From: Novisyntrophococcus fermenticellae
GTDB lineage: Bacteria > Bacillota > Clostridia > Lachnospirales > Lachnospiraceae
Reading direction: 5' to 3'
NCBI RefSeq assembly: GCF_018866245.1
Contig: NZ_CP076458.1
Location: forward strand, 1,612,001 to 1,676,000
DNA length: 64,000 bases
Below the pieces are notes generated by a model, which made no database searches, was not told where the DNA came from, and saw nothing but the letters and a program-made list of their open reading frames with translations. Each line of letters begins with the position of its first letter. The first letter of the stretch is position 1. A program made the translations under genes and the position numbers. Of this stretch, positions 43,437 through 54,552 are shown piece after piece.

Positions 43437-44719
43437 AGACTTACAATTCCTGCCTCCGACAGTTTCTGCAGACTCATCAATATTCCCAGTTTCGCATGCT
43501 GCCAGGTCAGACCGCCCTGAAAATAAACCGCAAAAGGAGGTTTAATTGGTGCATCCGCAGAGAGCTCTATAGAAGAGCCCTGAACAAACGCTCCTGCGGC
43601 CATAATCACATCACAGTCGTATCCCGGCATGGCCCAGGGCTCCGGTGACACATAACTGTCCACCGGAGCCGCCGCCTGAATCCCCCGGCAAAAAGCAATT
43701 ACCGCTTCGGCACTTCCGAGCGTAACCGCCTGAATGATATCATGACGTTCTTCTCTTCCGTCAGGTACTACCGTATATCCCAGTTTCTCATAGATATTTG
43801 CTGCAAAGATTGCTCCCTTCAATGCTCCGGCCGTAACCGTAGGAGCCAGGAAAAAGCCCTGATAAAAGGACTTGTTTACCCCCAGGGTCGCACCGACTTC
43901 CTTTCCAAGTCCCGGAGAGGTAAGACGAAACGCTGCATTTTGTACATATTCCTCCTTGCCTGCGATATATCCGCCGATTGGAGCAAGCCCGCCGCCCGGA
44001 TTTTTAATCAATGATCCCACCATCAGATCTGCGCCCACCTCACATGGTTCAATTGTCTCCACGAATTCACCGTAGCAGTTGTCCACCATACAGATAATAT
44101 CCGGTTTTATACCTTTAATAAATTGAATTAGTTCCCCAATCTGGGTGACTGAGAAGGTGGGACGTGTCTGATAACCTTTAGAGCGTTGGATAGTTACCAG
44201 TTTTGTTTTATCGTTCACTGCCTTTTTTATATTGGCATAATCAAAGGTGCCGTTCGGGAGGAGATCCACTTGGCGGTAGGTCACTCCATATTCTGCAAGA
44301 GAGCCTCTGGATGGACGAATCCCAATGACCTCTGAAAGCGTGTCATAAGGTTTTCCCACAGGGGAGAGCAATTCGTCTCCCGGTCGCAGATTCCCGGAAA
44401 GTGCAACCGACAGGGCATGGGTTCCACAGGCAATCTGGGGGCGTACCAATGCAGATTCAGCTCCAAATGCCGTGGCATAGACCTCCTCTAACGTATCACG
44501 GCCAAGATCATTATATCCATATCCACTGGATTCATAAAGGCAGGCTTCACTGACTTTATGCTCCTGCATAGCGTGGATGACCTTCAGTTGATTATATTCT
44601 GCAATCTCATCTATTTTTAAAAACCTGTCTTTTAAAGACAGTTCAATTTCCGTTCCAAATCCCAGTACTTCTTTACTGATGCCCAATTTTTTATACATTC
44701 CAGCTTTATCGATTGTCAT
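43433..44719 (-). CDS. Methionine gamma-lyase family / aluminium-resistance-type PLP protein
   Basis: A 428-residue PLP-dependent protein of the group often called aluminium resistance protein (YnbB). PLP-binding features include CGTHALSVAL, DNCYGEF and the lysine in GSLIKNPGGG. The reaction is not established. The ATG at 44719 overlaps the miaA stop, so I prefer it to the TTG at 44737, which has no suitable ribosome binding site. Confidence 0.88.
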   Translation of the reverse strand: MTIDKAGMYKKLGISKEVLGFGTEIELSLKDRFLKIDEIAEYNQLKVIHAMQEHKVSEACLYESSGYGYNDLGRDTLEEVYATAFGAESALVRPQIACGTHALSVALSGNLRPGDELLSPVGKPYDTLSEVIGIRPSRGSLAEYGVTYRQVDLLPNGTFDYANIKKAVNDKTKLVTIQRSKGYQTRPTFSVTQIGELIQFIKGIKPDIICMVDNCYGEFVETIEPCEVGADLMVGSLIKNPGGGLAPIGGYIAGKEEYVQNAAFRLTSPGLGKEVGATLGVNKSFYQGFFLAPTVTAGALKGAIFAANIYEKLGYTVVPDGREERHDIIQAVTLGSAEAVIAFCRGIQAAAPVDSYVSPEPWAMPGYDCDVIMAAGAFVQGSSIELSADAPIKPPFAVYFQGGLTWQHAKLGILMSLQKLSEAGIVSL

Positions 44720-45657
44720 GATATCTTTTCCTTCCAAATGGACAGTATTGCGTCCAGTATCCTATCTTCATCGTAACCAAATTCTGGTTTATTTATCCAG
44801 ATAACTTCCTTTTCCCGCTTGAACCAGGTAATCTGCCGCTTGGCAAAATGGCGGGTATCCCTCTTAATGATTTCAACTGCTTCCTCCAACGTGTATACTC
44901 CGTCCAGATAAGCCAGCAGTTCTTTATAGCCCAACCCCTGCATGGAAACCATCTGGTTACTGCAGCCCATCTCTTTTAGTCTGGATACCTCACTTAAGAG
45001 CCCCTGTTCCATCATTTGATCCACCCTTCGGTTAATACGGTCATAAAGCCGGCTTCTTTCATCATTCAGCACAAAATAGACAAAGCGATAAGGGGATTCC
45101 TTTTCCATCTGCCTGGCATTGTGCTGTGAAATCGGAGTTCCGGTCTCATAATAATATTCCAAGGCCCGAATAACACGCTTTACATTATTCGGATGGATTC
45201 CCCCCGCCGAGACCGGGTCCACATCTTTGAGCCTTTGATGAAGAATATAGTTGCCCTCCAGCTCTGCTTTTTTCTCCAATTCTTTGCGGAGAGGTGACTG
45301 TCCGCTGTCTTCTGTAAAATCCACATCTTTCAGGAAAGCCTGAATATAAAATCCGGTTCCTCCCACCAGGATAGGAAGTCTCCCCTTCTTGTAGATTTCC
45401 TTTACGGCATCTTTTGCCATCTGTTGAAAACGTGCCACATGAAATTCTTCCTGAGGCTCTAATACATCAATCAGATAATGAGGGATCCCATACATCTCTT
45501 CTCTTCTAATTTTGGCAGATCCAATGTTCATATATTTATAGACCTGCATAGAATCCGCCGAGATAATGGAACCATTCAGCTGTTTTGCAAGTTCTATGGA
45601 CAAACCGGTCTTTCCCACAGCCGTGGGTCCTGTCAGTATTAATAATGGCTTTTTCAA
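44716..45657 (-). CDS. miaA: tRNA dimethylallyltransferase
   Basis: A 313-residue enzyme that prenylates A37 of tRNAs reading UNN codons. The P-loop GPTAVGKTGLS is at 9-19, with SADSMQVYKYMNIG following and the substrate motif GGTGFYIQAFL near 100. MiaB, which thiomethylates the product, is encoded nearby at 50259. The gene follows mutL closely, as in many Firmicutes. Confidence 0.96.
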   Translation of the reverse strand: MKKPLLILTGPTAVGKTGLSIELAKQLNGSIISADSMQVYKYMNIGSAKIRREEMYGIPHYLIDVLEPQEEFHVARFQQMAKDAVKEIYKKGRLPILVGGTGFYIQAFLKDVDFTEDSGQSPLRKELEKKAELEGNYILHQRLKDVDPVSAGGIHPNNVKRVIRALEYYYETGTPISQHNARQMEKESPYRFVYFVLNDERSRLYDRINRRVDQMMEQGLLSEVSRLKEMGCSNQMVSMQGLGYKELLAYLDGVYTLEEAVEIIKRDTRHFAKRQITWFKREKEVIWINKPEFGYDEDRILDAILSIWKEKIS

Positions 45658-45667
45658 GTAACATCAC

Positions 45668-47590
45668 CTACACAATTCGTTTGAATTTTTTTTCAAGTTC
45701 ATAACGCGGCATGGATATGATCGTGGGTCTGCCGTGAGGACAGTTGTATGGATTTTCCAGTGTCAGAAGTTCGTCAATCAACGCTTCAACTTCCACGCTG
45801 GATAGTCTGTGATTTCCCTTCACCGCTGCCTTGCATGACATGGAAGCTAACTTTTCGGTAATAACATCCAGTGTCTTCGTGCCTGTTTCCTCCAGATGAT
45901 CCAAAATCTCAACGAACAGTTCCGAAGAGGCTACCCCATAGAGATTCGCAGGAATCGCACTGATTTGATATTCTTTTCCACCAAAGGGTTCAATTTCAAA
46001 CCCGAACGAGGCGAAAACATCCCTGTATTTTTGAAGCAGCTCCGCTTCCTGATTCTGCAGCGTTACAATCAGAGGCGGACTTAGATACTGAGAGGTAATC
46101 TCCTTGTCCTGATACCCCTTCATCATCCTCTCATACAGAACTTTTTCGTGTGCGGCATGCTGGTCAATAATATAAAGGCTGTCGTCATACTGGACCAGCC
46201 AGTAAGTATCAAAGACCTGGCCGATAATTTTATGAGAACTGCGTGCTTCTTTAGAAAGCAGCCGATTGTCGAACAGATCCATCTGTTCTGATTTATTTCC
46301 AGATTCAGATCTATTCTGCACTGGTTTTTCTGGGGATGGGTAACTTCCTGTTTCAGCTATAATTTCCGGAAGTACCGGCTTGCGTGCCCCTCCCGGCACA
46401 GTTGGCGCAGCGGTTACCGCAGTTGGGGAAGAAAATGCCGGAGTGTCCGGCTTATATGGGAGCGACGCAGACACTTTCTGCTTCTCCGGTGAGGATGATC
46501 TGCGCTGATATTCAAAAGGCTCGGGAATGGTATTCCTAAGGTTGCTTGTCTGATTTCTTTTTTTTGTTTCTTCTTTTCCCGGGACTACCTGTGGTATCCG
46601 TTCACGTTCCAGCAAAGCATCTTTAACCGCATGAATGAGTTGCGTATAAAGCTCCTCCTGATTCGAGAAGCGAAGTTCCATCTTGGACGGATGAACATTG
46701 ACATCCACACGTTCTCCATCCAAAGTGATATAAAGCAGTGTAAAGGGGTATTTGTGCTGCATCATGAAACCATGATATCCATCCTCAATCGCCTTTGACA
46801 AAAGGTTACTCTTTACATAACGGCCATTGACATAGTAATTTTCAAAATTGCGGTTTCCTCTGGATACAGAAGGTTTTGCAAGAAATCCACGGATCTTAAT
46901 AAGTTCAGAAGAGTGATTGATTTCAACCAGTTCTTTTGATATTTCCCTTCCGTAGATGTGATACACCAGCTCCTTTAGATTTCCGTTACCGCTGGTATGC
47001 AATTTAATCTGAGAATTCTGCACATACTTAAATGATATCTGTGGATTGGACAGGGCCATCTGTTCCACACAGCTGGAAACTGCATTGCCTTCAGTCAGAG
47101 GGGTTTTTAAGAACTTTGCACGTGCCGGTGTATTATAAAAGAGGTTACGAATCAGAAACGTGGAACCGTCGGGAGCTCCAATCTCTTCGAAAGACTTCTC
47201 TTCGCTTCCTTCAATTACATATCTTATACCTGTCAGATCCTCTGTCCTTTTTGTTATCAGTTCTACCTGTGATACGGCGGCAATGCTGGATAATGCTTCT
47301 CCGCGAAAGCCCAGAGATGCAATATGAACAAGGTCTTTCACGGAGCGTATTTTACTGGTGGCATGACGCAGAAAGGCCAGGCGTACCTGGTCTTTTTGAA
47401 TTCCACTTCCGTTGTCGGTAATCCGAATAAAAGAGATGCCCCCTTCCTTTATCTCCACAGTAACTGCTGTAGCACCTGCATCTATGGCATTTTCCACGAG
47501 CTCCTTAACAATGGAAGCAGGACGCTCCACAACCTCTCCTGCCGCTATTTTATCAATTGTATTTTTATCCAGTACTTCAATCGTTCCCAT
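45668..47590 (-). CDS. mutL: DNA mismatch repair protein MutL
   Basis: A 640-residue MutL. The N-terminal GHKL ATPase has ELVENAIDAGA, DNGSGI and RGEALSSI. A low-complexity linker (about 340-430) precedes the C-terminal endonuclease domain with DQHAAHEKVLYE, the metal motif of nicking MutL proteins, and CPHGRPT near the end. This fits a bacterium without MutH. The ATG at 47590 has GGAGG five bases upstream; the in-frame codon at 47602 overlaps that site. Confidence 0.97.
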   Translation of the reverse strand: MGTIEVLDKNTIDKIAAGEVVERPASIVKELVENAIDAGATAVTVEIKEGGISFIRITDNGSGIQKDQVRLAFLRHATSKIRSVKDLVHIASLGFRGEALSSIAAVSQVELITKRTEDLTGIRYVIEGSEEKSFEEIGAPDGSTFLIRNLFYNTPARAKFLKTPLTEGNAVSSCVEQMALSNPQISFKYVQNSQIKLHTSGNGNLKELVYHIYGREISKELVEINHSSELIKIRGFLAKPSVSRGNRNFENYYVNGRYVKSNLLSKAIEDGYHGFMMQHKYPFTLLYITLDGERVDVNVHPSKMELRFSNQEELYTQLIHAVKDALLERERIPQVVPGKEETKKRNQTSNLRNTIPEPFEYQRRSSSPEKQKVSASLPYKPDTPAFSSPTAVTAAPTVPGGARKPVLPEIIAETGSYPSPEKPVQNRSESGNKSEQMDLFDNRLLSKEARSSHKIIGQVFDTYWLVQYDDSLYIIDQHAAHEKVLYERMMKGYQDKEITSQYLSPPLIVTLQNQEAELLQKYRDVFASFGFEIEPFGGKEYQISAIPANLYGVASSELFVEILDHLEETGTKTLDVITEKLASMSCKAAVKGNHRLSSVEVEALIDELLTLENPYNCPHGRPTIISMPRYELEKKFKRIV

Positions 47591-47618
47591 GTATACCTCC
47601 ATTTCAAAGGTTGAAAGG

Positions 47619-50258
47619 TTACCATCTGTTTCTGATCTTATTCTGAATGCTGTACAGTGTATTCATTGCATCCATAGGTGTCAGATTTGTAAGGTCCAGA
47701 TTTCGGATTTCCTGTATGATAGCATCATCCTGCACAGTATCAAACAGGGACATCTGAGCCATATCGACTTCATCGAAACTTGTCTTTTTCGGTCCGCTTT
47801 TTTTCTGTCCGGTCATGTCTCTTACAGTGGCAGTGATATCCGAGGTAATCAGCTGTTCCACCAACTCTCTGGCACGGGAAAGCACATTTTCCGGAACACC
47901 GGCAAGGCGTGCAACTTGAATCCCATAGCTTTTATCAGCCCCGCCTGCTACTATCTTACGAAGAAATACGATATCATCCCCCTTTTCCTTCACGGCGATG
48001 CAATAATTATGCACACCCGGAACCTTTCCCTCCAGTTCGGTCAATTCATGATAATGGGTGGCAAACAGTGTTTTAGCCCCCAGCAGTTTTTTATCTGAAA
48101 CATGCTCAATCACAGCCCATGCAATGGCCAGTCCATCAAAAGTGCTGGTTCCTCTTCCAATTTCGTCCAGAATCAAAAGGCTGTTGGGGGTGGCATTCCT
48201 TAAAATATTTGCAACCTCAGTCATTTCTACCATAAAGGTACTTTGCCCACTCGCCAGGTCGTCAGATGCCCCGACACGGGTGAAGATCCTGTCTACGACA
48301 CCGATATTCGCTTCTCTGGCCGGCACAAAGGATCCGATCTGGGCCATCAGCACAAGCAGAGCTGTCTGCCTCATATAGGTGGATTTCCCGGCCATATTTG
48401 GACCTGTGATTACCGCCAGCCGGTGTTCCTGATTATCAAGATAGGTGTCATTGGCAATGAACATGTCGTTGGGGATCATTTTTTCAACTACCGGATGCCT
48501 TCCGCCTTTAATATCAAGTATACCATGGTTATTCAATTTCGGTCTTACAAAATTATTACGTCCTGCCACCAGAGACAGTGAGGCAAGTACATCCAGGCGG
48601 GCAATCCCTTTGGCCGTCTGTTGAATCCGCAGAACTTCTCCCGCGACTGTATCCCGTATTGTACAGAACCTATCATATTCCAAGGCATAGAGACGATCCT
48701 CAGCTCCCAGGATCAGATCCTCCAGTTCTTTTAAGCGTGGGGTAATATACCTTTCGGCATTGGCCAGAGTCTGTTTTCTCGTATAATAATCCGGAACTAA
48801 GTCTTTAAATGAATTCGTTACTTCCAGATAATAGCCAAACACCTTATTATATTTAATTTTAAGGTTACGGATTCCGGTCTTCTCCCGCTCTGAGGTTTCC
48901 AGTTCGCTGATCCACTGCTTACCCTCCTGCTTTGCATGACGGTACTTATCGATGGTTTCGTCATAGCCTTCCCGAATGATACCGCCTTCCTTCATGGCAA
49001 GGGGCGGTTCTTCCGTAATAGATGTATCTATCAACTGATATAAATCTTCCAGAGGATCCAGCTCCTCCTGGATTTCTCCCAGCATACCGCCTTTAAAGGA
49101 GTTCAAAAGCTGTTTTATATAGGGAAGCATCTCGAGTGAGGTTTTAAATGCAATCAGGTCTCTTGGGTTGGCAGACTGATAACTGATCCGGCTGATCAGA
49201 CGTTCCAAATCATAAACAGGGCGCAGATATTCCCGGATTTCGTCCCGGATCATCGCCTGCTGATTCAGCTCTTCAACTGCTGTCAGCCGGGCATTAATTT
49301 CATTCATATCAATCAAAGGCCGTTCCACAAAAGAGCGGAGCATACGGCTGCCCATGGCAGTTTTCGTCTTGTCCAGAACCCAGAGCAGAGAACCTTGTCT
49401 TTGCTTTTCCCTCATGGTTTCTACCAGTTCCAGATTTCTCCTGCTGGAGCTGTCGATTACCATGTATTTGTCGGTCACATAGGGTGTAATGGATGTCATC
49501 TGAGGCATATCGGATTTTTGTGTGCTGTACAGATACTGGAACAAGGCACCGGAAGCTATGAGTCCACAATTATAATCCATCAGACCAAGACCTTCCAGCG
49601 AAAGAGTTTTAAAGTGTTCCTTCAATACCTGTTCACATTTTGAATCGTCAAAATACCAGTCTTCCAGTGCGTTGACACAGATGTGCAGCCTGGTTTTCAG
49701 GTCTTCACAATCGATGCCACAGACCAGGAATGTCTGGTTGCAGATGATTTCGGAGGGCATGAACTTGGAAATCTCATCTAACAGCTTTGATTCTTTATCT
49801 AATTCTGTTACCAGACACTCCCCTGTGGAAATATCGGCTGCGGAGACACCAAAACGCTCATCGATGCAGACAACAGACATGATGTAGTTATTTCTGGCCT
49901 CATCCAGTCCCTGAGAATTCATAGTCGTACCGGGAGTCACCACACGGATGACCTCCCTTTTTACGATTCCCTTTGCCTGCTTTGGGTCTTCGACCTGTTC
50001 ACAGATAGCAACCTTATACCCTTTCTCTATCAGCCTTCCGATATATACCTCCGCAGCATGATAAGGAATCCCACACATAGGTGCACGCTCATCAAGACCA
50101 CAGTCTTTTCCTGTCAGAGTCAGTTCCAGTTCTTCGGATACCGTTTTGGCATCCTCAAAGAACATTTCATAAAAATCACCAAGCCTGTAAAACAAGATAC
50201 AATCTTTATATTCTTCTTTCGTAGCAACATAGTGCTGCATCATCGGTGATAATGCCAC
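47619..50258 (-). CDS. mutS: DNA mismatch repair protein MutS
   Basis: An 879-residue MutS. The mismatch-binding Phe-x-Glu is in GDFYEMFF near the start, the Walker A is GPNMAGKST, and LILDEIGRGTSTFDG is the Walker B and following loop. The C-terminal tail (after about 800) carries a short clamp-binding-like region, MAQMSLFD. The start is a GTG at 50258 with GGAGAG upstream; an ATG at 50243 is possible. It is one base from miaB and 28 bases from mutL. Confidence 0.97.
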   Translation of the reverse strand: MALSPMMQHYVATKEEYKDCILFYRLGDFYEMFFEDAKTVSEELELTLTGKDCGLDERAPMCGIPYHAAEVYIGRLIEKGYKVAICEQVEDPKQAKGIVKREVIRVVTPGTTMNSQGLDEARNNYIMSVVCIDERFGVSAADISTGECLVTELDKESKLLDEISKFMPSEIICNQTFLVCGIDCEDLKTRLHICVNALEDWYFDDSKCEQVLKEHFKTLSLEGLGLMDYNCGLIASGALFQYLYSTQKSDMPQMTSITPYVTDKYMVIDSSSRRNLELVETMREKQRQGSLLWVLDKTKTAMGSRMLRSFVERPLIDMNEINARLTAVEELNQQAMIRDEIREYLRPVYDLERLISRISYQSANPRDLIAFKTSLEMLPYIKQLLNSFKGGMLGEIQEELDPLEDLYQLIDTSITEEPPLAMKEGGIIREGYDETIDKYRHAKQEGKQWISELETSEREKTGIRNLKIKYNKVFGYYLEVTNSFKDLVPDYYTRKQTLANAERYITPRLKELEDLILGAEDRLYALEYDRFCTIRDTVAGEVLRIQQTAKGIARLDVLASLSLVAGRNNFVRPKLNNHGILDIKGGRHPVVEKMIPNDMFIANDTYLDNQEHRLAVITGPNMAGKSTYMRQTALLVLMAQIGSFVPAREANIGVVDRIFTRVGASDDLASGQSTFMVEMTEVANILRNATPNSLLILDEIGRGTSTFDGLAIAWAVIEHVSDKKLLGAKTLFATHYHELTELEGKVPGVHNYCIAVKEKGDDIVFLRKIVAGGADKSYGIQVARLAGVPENVLSRARELVEQLITSDITATVRDMTGQKKSGPKKTSFDEVDMAQMSLFDTVQDDAIIQEIRNLDLTNLTPMDAMNTLYSIQNKIRNRW

Positions 50259-51695
50259 TTATCTTCTCTCCGTTCCTATATAGTAAAAACCTTTACAGTT
50301 ATCCAGGGAAACCCGGCGGAAAGTTCCGATCATCGATTCATCACCGGGAAAATGTACTAGAAGATTATTCGTCATACGCCCTGTAACAAGTGATGGATCG
50401 TGGTCATTCGTCCCCTCCACCAGAACTTCCTGTACCGTACCCGCAAGACGTCCGGTTTCCTCGGCCGAGATTTTCTGCACTTCCTTTAATAGACGGCCAA
50501 AACGCTCCTTTATTACAGCATCCGGTACCTGCGTATCCATGTCCGCCGCCGGCGTGCCGGAACGTTTGGAATAAATAAAGGTGAATGCACTGTCAAAACG
50601 TACTTGCCTCACCACATCCATGGTTTCTTCGAAGTCCTCTTCGGTCTCGCCCGGAAATCCTACGATAATGTCCGTGGTCAGAGAAATATCCGGAACAGCT
50701 TTCCGAAGTTTTTCCACAAGCTTCAGGTATTGTTCCTTTGTGTAATGCCGGTTCATAACTTTTAAAATTTTCGTACTCCCCGACTGTAACGGCAGATGTA
50801 GATGATTGCAGATCTTGGGATACTTTCCCATCACTTCAATCAACTCATCGGATAAATCTTTGGGATGAGAGGTCATAAAGCGAACGCGCTTCAATCCTTC
50901 AATTTTTACAATTTCTTCTAAAAGCCGGGCAAATGTTATGGGATCCTCCAGATTCTTTCCATAAGAGTTTACATTTTGTCCCAGCAGCATAACCTCCTTT
51001 ACACCATCGGCAACCAGAAGCTCAATCTCCTTTAAAATATCCTTAGGTGCCCTGCTGCGCTCCCGCCCCCTGACATAGGGTACGATACAGTAGCTGCAGA
51101 AATTATTGCATCCGAACATGATGTTTACACCTGACTTGAATGCGTACTTCCTGTCGACAGGCAAATCCTCAACAATCTTGTCAGTGTCTTTCCAGATATC
51201 AATTACCATCGTCTCCTGTACCAGAGTCTGCACCAGCAGTTCCGCAAATTTATAGATATTATGCGTTCCAAAAACCAGATTGACAAACCGATAGCTTTTT
51301 CTCAGTTTTTCAATGACGTGGGGTTCCTGCATCATGCAGCCGCACAAACCGATCATCATATGCGGATTGTTCTGTTTCATCCGGTTAAGACTGCCAAGCC
51401 GTCCATAGACTCTTAAGTTTGCATTCTCCCGAACAGTACAGGTATTGTATATCACAAAGTCGGAATTTTCATCCTCTGATTTCATATATCCCACCTGTTC
51501 CAGAATTCCTTCCAACTTTTCAGAATCCCTGGCGTTCATCTGGCAGCCAAAAGTTACGACACAGAAAGTCAGTTTCCGCCCCGCAGCTTTGCTCTTCTCT
51601 TCAACCAGCCCTCTGGCCAGTTCCATAAAATAATATTGTCTGTCCGGTTCATCGACCGGAGCCTGATTTATCTTTTCTAATATGTTTTCCTTCAT
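50259..51695 (-). CDS. miaB: tRNA-2-methylthio-N6-dimethylallyladenosine synthase
   Basis: A 478-residue methylthiotransferase. The N-terminal UPF0004 domain holds the auxiliary iron-sulfur cysteines (TFGCQMNARDSEK, CTVREN, GLCGCM). The radical-SAM cluster motif is CNNFCSYC, and a TRAM domain closes the protein. It adds the methylthio group to i6A37 made by MiaA. The start at 51695 is preceded by GGTGA; the longer frame to 51740 lacks one. Confidence 0.96.
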   Translation of the reverse strand: MKENILEKINQAPVDEPDRQYYFMELARGLVEEKSKAAGRKLTFCVVTFGCQMNARDSEKLEGILEQVGYMKSEDENSDFVIYNTCTVRENANLRVYGRLGSLNRMKQNNPHMMIGLCGCMMQEPHVIEKLRKSYRFVNLVFGTHNIYKFAELLVQTLVQETMVIDIWKDTDKIVEDLPVDRKYAFKSGVNIMFGCNNFCSYCIVPYVRGRERSRAPKDILKEIELLVADGVKEVMLLGQNVNSYGKNLEDPITFARLLEEIVKIEGLKRVRFMTSHPKDLSDELIEVMGKYPKICNHLHLPLQSGSTKILKVMNRHYTKEQYLKLVEKLRKAVPDISLTTDIIVGFPGETEEDFEETMDVVRQVRFDSAFTFIYSKRSGTPAADMDTQVPDAVIKERFGRLLKEVQKISAEETGRLAGTVQEVLVEGTNDHDPSLVTGRMTNNLLVHFPGDESMIGTFRRVSLDNCKGFYYIGTERR

Positions 51696-51752
51696 TTCAT
51701 CACCACATGTGATTATACCAATCTGGCATGGGCTTTGCAAGTTGTTTCTTTT

Positions 51753-52646
51753 TTAACTTTTCAGTTGCTGCAAGAGAATCAGGGGTAAAGCATGTATCCT
51801 CTGATACGCATCGCTTTGATATGCAGTTGACAATGGATAGGAAGCATTGTCTTCCACTGTTTCTATGGTAATTGCAGGCTTTCCTATAGATTCTGAGTAA
51901 AAGTGAACCGAATTTCCGCCATTTAGACTGGACATAAATTCCTCTTCTTTTTTACCAAGCAGATATCCGGATGCACGCTGCAGATGTTTGGCCAGATGAC
52001 GGCAGCGCATATTATATGTATAGGGCATGGTCTGTCTGTAGTAATAGATAATGTTGCCTCTGGAATGAAAATCCAGATATCCTATTGTGTCATAATCTTG
52101 AAAAATATGTATCAATGCCTGTGTTTCCTGCTCACTCGCAGGATATTCCTGAAGCTGCTGCTGAATATAAGTTTTACTTGGAAAATTCCGGTTGATATCC
52201 ACTCCTCTGGCATTGTATTTCCAGTCCTGATAATTGATATTCCGGCGGCGGCATATCCGGCGGAGCAGCGGATTCTGGATGATTTCATATCCATGCATGG
52301 CAATTTCATATCCATCAGGGTTCACCAGAGGTATAAAACAGATGGAATACTGGTTGAGCATATGGTGCACATCAGTTTCACCTATTTTTCCATTTTCCCG
52401 ATAGGCGGTGCAATATTCTTCAATCATCCGAAGAAGAAGGACCGGGTTAACGCTTTCTTTTCCATGGAGACCGGCTGTACACACAAGTGTTTCCATGCCA
52501 AGACCTATCCGCATCATAGGAATATGACGGTCATCATGAGTTTGTCCGATAATTCTGCAGATTGTAAATTCAGGAAATTTTTCCGAAATCATCTGCATAG
52601 ATTGTAAAATATCCTGATAAGAATAGCGCTGATTCAAAGCTATCAT
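51753..52646 (-). CDS. M14 family zinc carboxypeptidase
   Basis: A 297-residue M14 peptidase. The zinc ligands are in HGKES (His, Glu) and LDFHSRG (His), the substrate arginine is in DINRNFPS, and the catalytic Glu is in TIETVED. There is no signal peptide. Family members include gamma-D-glutamyl-meso-diaminopimelate peptidases of peptidoglycan recycling. Such a role is plausible, but the substrate is unproven. AGGAGG lies before the start. Confidence 0.88.
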   Translation of the reverse strand: MIALNQRYSYQDILQSMQMISEKFPEFTICRIIGQTHDDRHIPMMRIGLGMETLVCTAGLHGKESVNPVLLLRMIEEYCTAYRENGKIGETDVHHMLNQYSICFIPLVNPDGYEIAMHGYEIIQNPLLRRICRRRNINYQDWKYNARGVDINRNFPSKTYIQQQLQEYPASEQETQALIHIFQDYDTIGYLDFHSRGNIIYYYRQTMPYTYNMRCRHLAKHLQRASGYLLGKKEEEFMSSLNGGNSVHFYSESIGKPAITIETVEDNASYPLSTAYQSDAYQRIHALPLILLQQLKS

Positions 52647-52726
52647 AGTATATAAACCTCCTAAGGCCTTTTATACTATTCTATGACGTGAATCAGCGCT
52701 TTATGACTGAACTGTTACCTTTATGA

Positions 52727-53971
52727 CTATGGACGAACCTGTCCGTCTCCATAGATAATATACTTGGTTGTTGTAAGTGCTTTTAAACCCATAGGGCCTC
52801 TGGCATGTAGTTTCTGGGTACTGATACCGATCTCTGCTCCGAACCCAAACTCAAAGCCGTCCGTAAAACGGGTAGAGGCATTGACATAAACTGCAGCAGC
52901 ATCAATCTCATCTAAGAATTTCTGTGCATGAAAGTAATCAGATGTAATGATGGATTCAGAGTGCTTCGTGTTATACTTGTTGATATGGGCGATAGCAGAA
53001 TCCACATCCTTTACAGTCCTGATGGAGATAATGTAGTCCTGATACTCTCTGCCCCAATCTTCCTCGGAAGCAGGAATCCCGTTCTTTACATAAGGAAGTG
53101 CCTCACTGTCCGCCCGTATTTCCACATGATACTCCGCAAGTGCCTCCGACAGTTCAGGAAGAAATTCCTCCAGAATATTTTCATGAATTACCAGAGACTC
53201 ACAGGCATTGCAGACACCGACACGCTGGGTCTTTGCATTGATGATAATTGCCTTTGCCATATTAAGATCCGCAGACTCATCCACGTAGATATGACAATTT
53301 CCGGTGCCTGTTTCAATAACAGGAATTGTACTGTTTTCCACCACCGATTTTATAAGTCCGGCACCGCCTCTTGGAATCAGTACATCCACATACTGGTTCA
53401 TTTTCATAAACCGGGTTGCAGTCTCACGGGAGGTGTCTTCTATTAACTGTACGGCATCTTCCGGAAGACCTTCTTCTTTGATTGCTTCTCTTAAGATTTC
53501 TACGATTGCGGTATTGGAGTGGATTGCATCGCTGCCACCCTTTAAAATCACTACATTACCTGTCTTAAAGCAGAGGCCGAAAGCATCTGCGGTCACATTG
53601 GGCCGTGCTTCATAGATAATCCCAACGACACCCAGAGGTACGCGCTTCTGACCAATCAGGAGGCCATTTGGACGTTTTTTCATACCCAAAACTTCTCCAA
53701 TCGGATCTTCCAGGGCCACAAGCTGACGCAAACCCTCTGCCATTCCCTCTATACGTGCAGGAGTTAATAAAAGGCGGTCCTGAAGAGGAAGCGGCATCCC
53801 CTTCTCCTTTGCATCATTCATATCCGCAGTATTGGCGGCCAGTATGGCCTCTGACTCTTTTACCAATGCCTTGGCACATGCAGCGAGTACCCTGTTTTTC
53901 TGTTCTGAACCGAGTTTTCTTAAATCCGGTTCTGCATCCTTTGCTCTTTGCCCTATGATTCCCAGATTCAT
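52727..53971 (-). CDS. proA: Gamma-glutamyl phosphate reductase
   Basis: A 414-residue enzyme of the aldehyde dehydrogenase superfamily that reduces gamma-glutamyl phosphate to glutamate semialdehyde in proline synthesis. The catalytic Cys is in RVGVCNACE, and the family motif [20 protein letters not shown] is present. The start at 53971 follows AAAGGAAG. Its partner proB lies upstream, with two small genes between them. Confidence 0.96.
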   Translation of the reverse strand: MNLGIIGQRAKDAEPDLRKLGSEQKNRVLAACAKALVKESEAILAANTADMNDAKEKGMPLPLQDRLLLTPARIEGMAEGLRQLVALEDPIGEVLGMKKRPNGLLIGQKRVPLGVVGIIYEARPNVTADAFGLCFKTGNVVILKGGSDAIHSNTAIVEILREAIKEEGLPEDAVQLIEDTSRETATRFMKMNQYVDVLIPRGGAGLIKSVVENSTIPVIETGTGNCHIYVDESADLNMAKAIIINAKTQRVGVCNACESLVIHENILEEFLPELSEALAEYHVEIRADSEALPYVKNGIPASEEDWGREYQDYIISIRTVKDVDSAIAHINKYNTKHSESIITSDYFHAQKFLDEIDAAAVYVNASTRFTDGFEFGFGAEIGISTQKLHARGPMGLKALTTTKYIIYGDGQVRP

Positions 53972-54000
53972 ATGCAGACTTCCTTTCTTTTTTATACCTG

Positions 54001-54552
54001 TTATTTGTAAATGTTTTGTTCTGTTATAAGACAATCCGGACGGATATCTGTAGGCTCGCATGGAATATTCTCCAAAACCTGCCAGGAAAATGCTGCTGCT
54101 GCCGTAGGGTGGTTCTTATGTACACTTAAATACCTGTCATAATAGCCGCCGCCGTATCCGATTCTGTGCCTGTCACAGTCAAAAGCAACACCGGGAACGA
54201 TAATCAGTGCATCCTCACAGTCTGCCTCCGGCAGCCCTTCTTTCGGTTCGGCAATTCCAAAAACTCCAGGTTCGCACTGGTTAAATTCTGTTATAAAATA
54301 AAAGTGCATCTCTTTACCTTGTACTCTTGGAACTGCAACCCTTTTCCCCTGTGTCCAGGCGGTTTCAATAAGCTCCCGGGTCATAACCTCCTTATTGAAG
54401 TCCATGTATGCATAAATACAGGAAGCCTTCTGCCACAGACTAAGTCCTGTGATCTGGTGCATAATTTCCCTGCTGCTCTCCTGTATTTCTGATTGGGGGA
54501 CTCCTTCTCTTAATTGAAATATCCGTTTTCTAATGCTTTTCTTTCTTTCCAT
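54001..54552 (-). CDS. 5-formyltetrahydrofolate cyclo-ligase
   Basis: A 183-residue enzyme that turns 5-formyl-THF to 5,10-methenyl-THF with ATP. The C-terminal [17 protein letters not shown] motif ([13 protein letters not shown]) and the N-terminal [10 protein letters not shown] basic region are typical. It overlaps the DUF896 gene by 23 bases and lies between proB and proA. Confidence 0.93.
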   Translation of the reverse strand: MERKKSIRKRIFQLREGVPQSEIQESSREIMHQITGLSLWQKASCIYAYMDFNKEVMTRELIETAWTQGKRVAVPRVQGKEMHFYFITEFNQCEPGVFGIAEPKEGLPEADCEDALIIVPGVAFDCDRHRIGYGGGYYDRYLSVHKNHPTAAAAFSWQVLENIPCEPTDIRPDCLITEQNIYK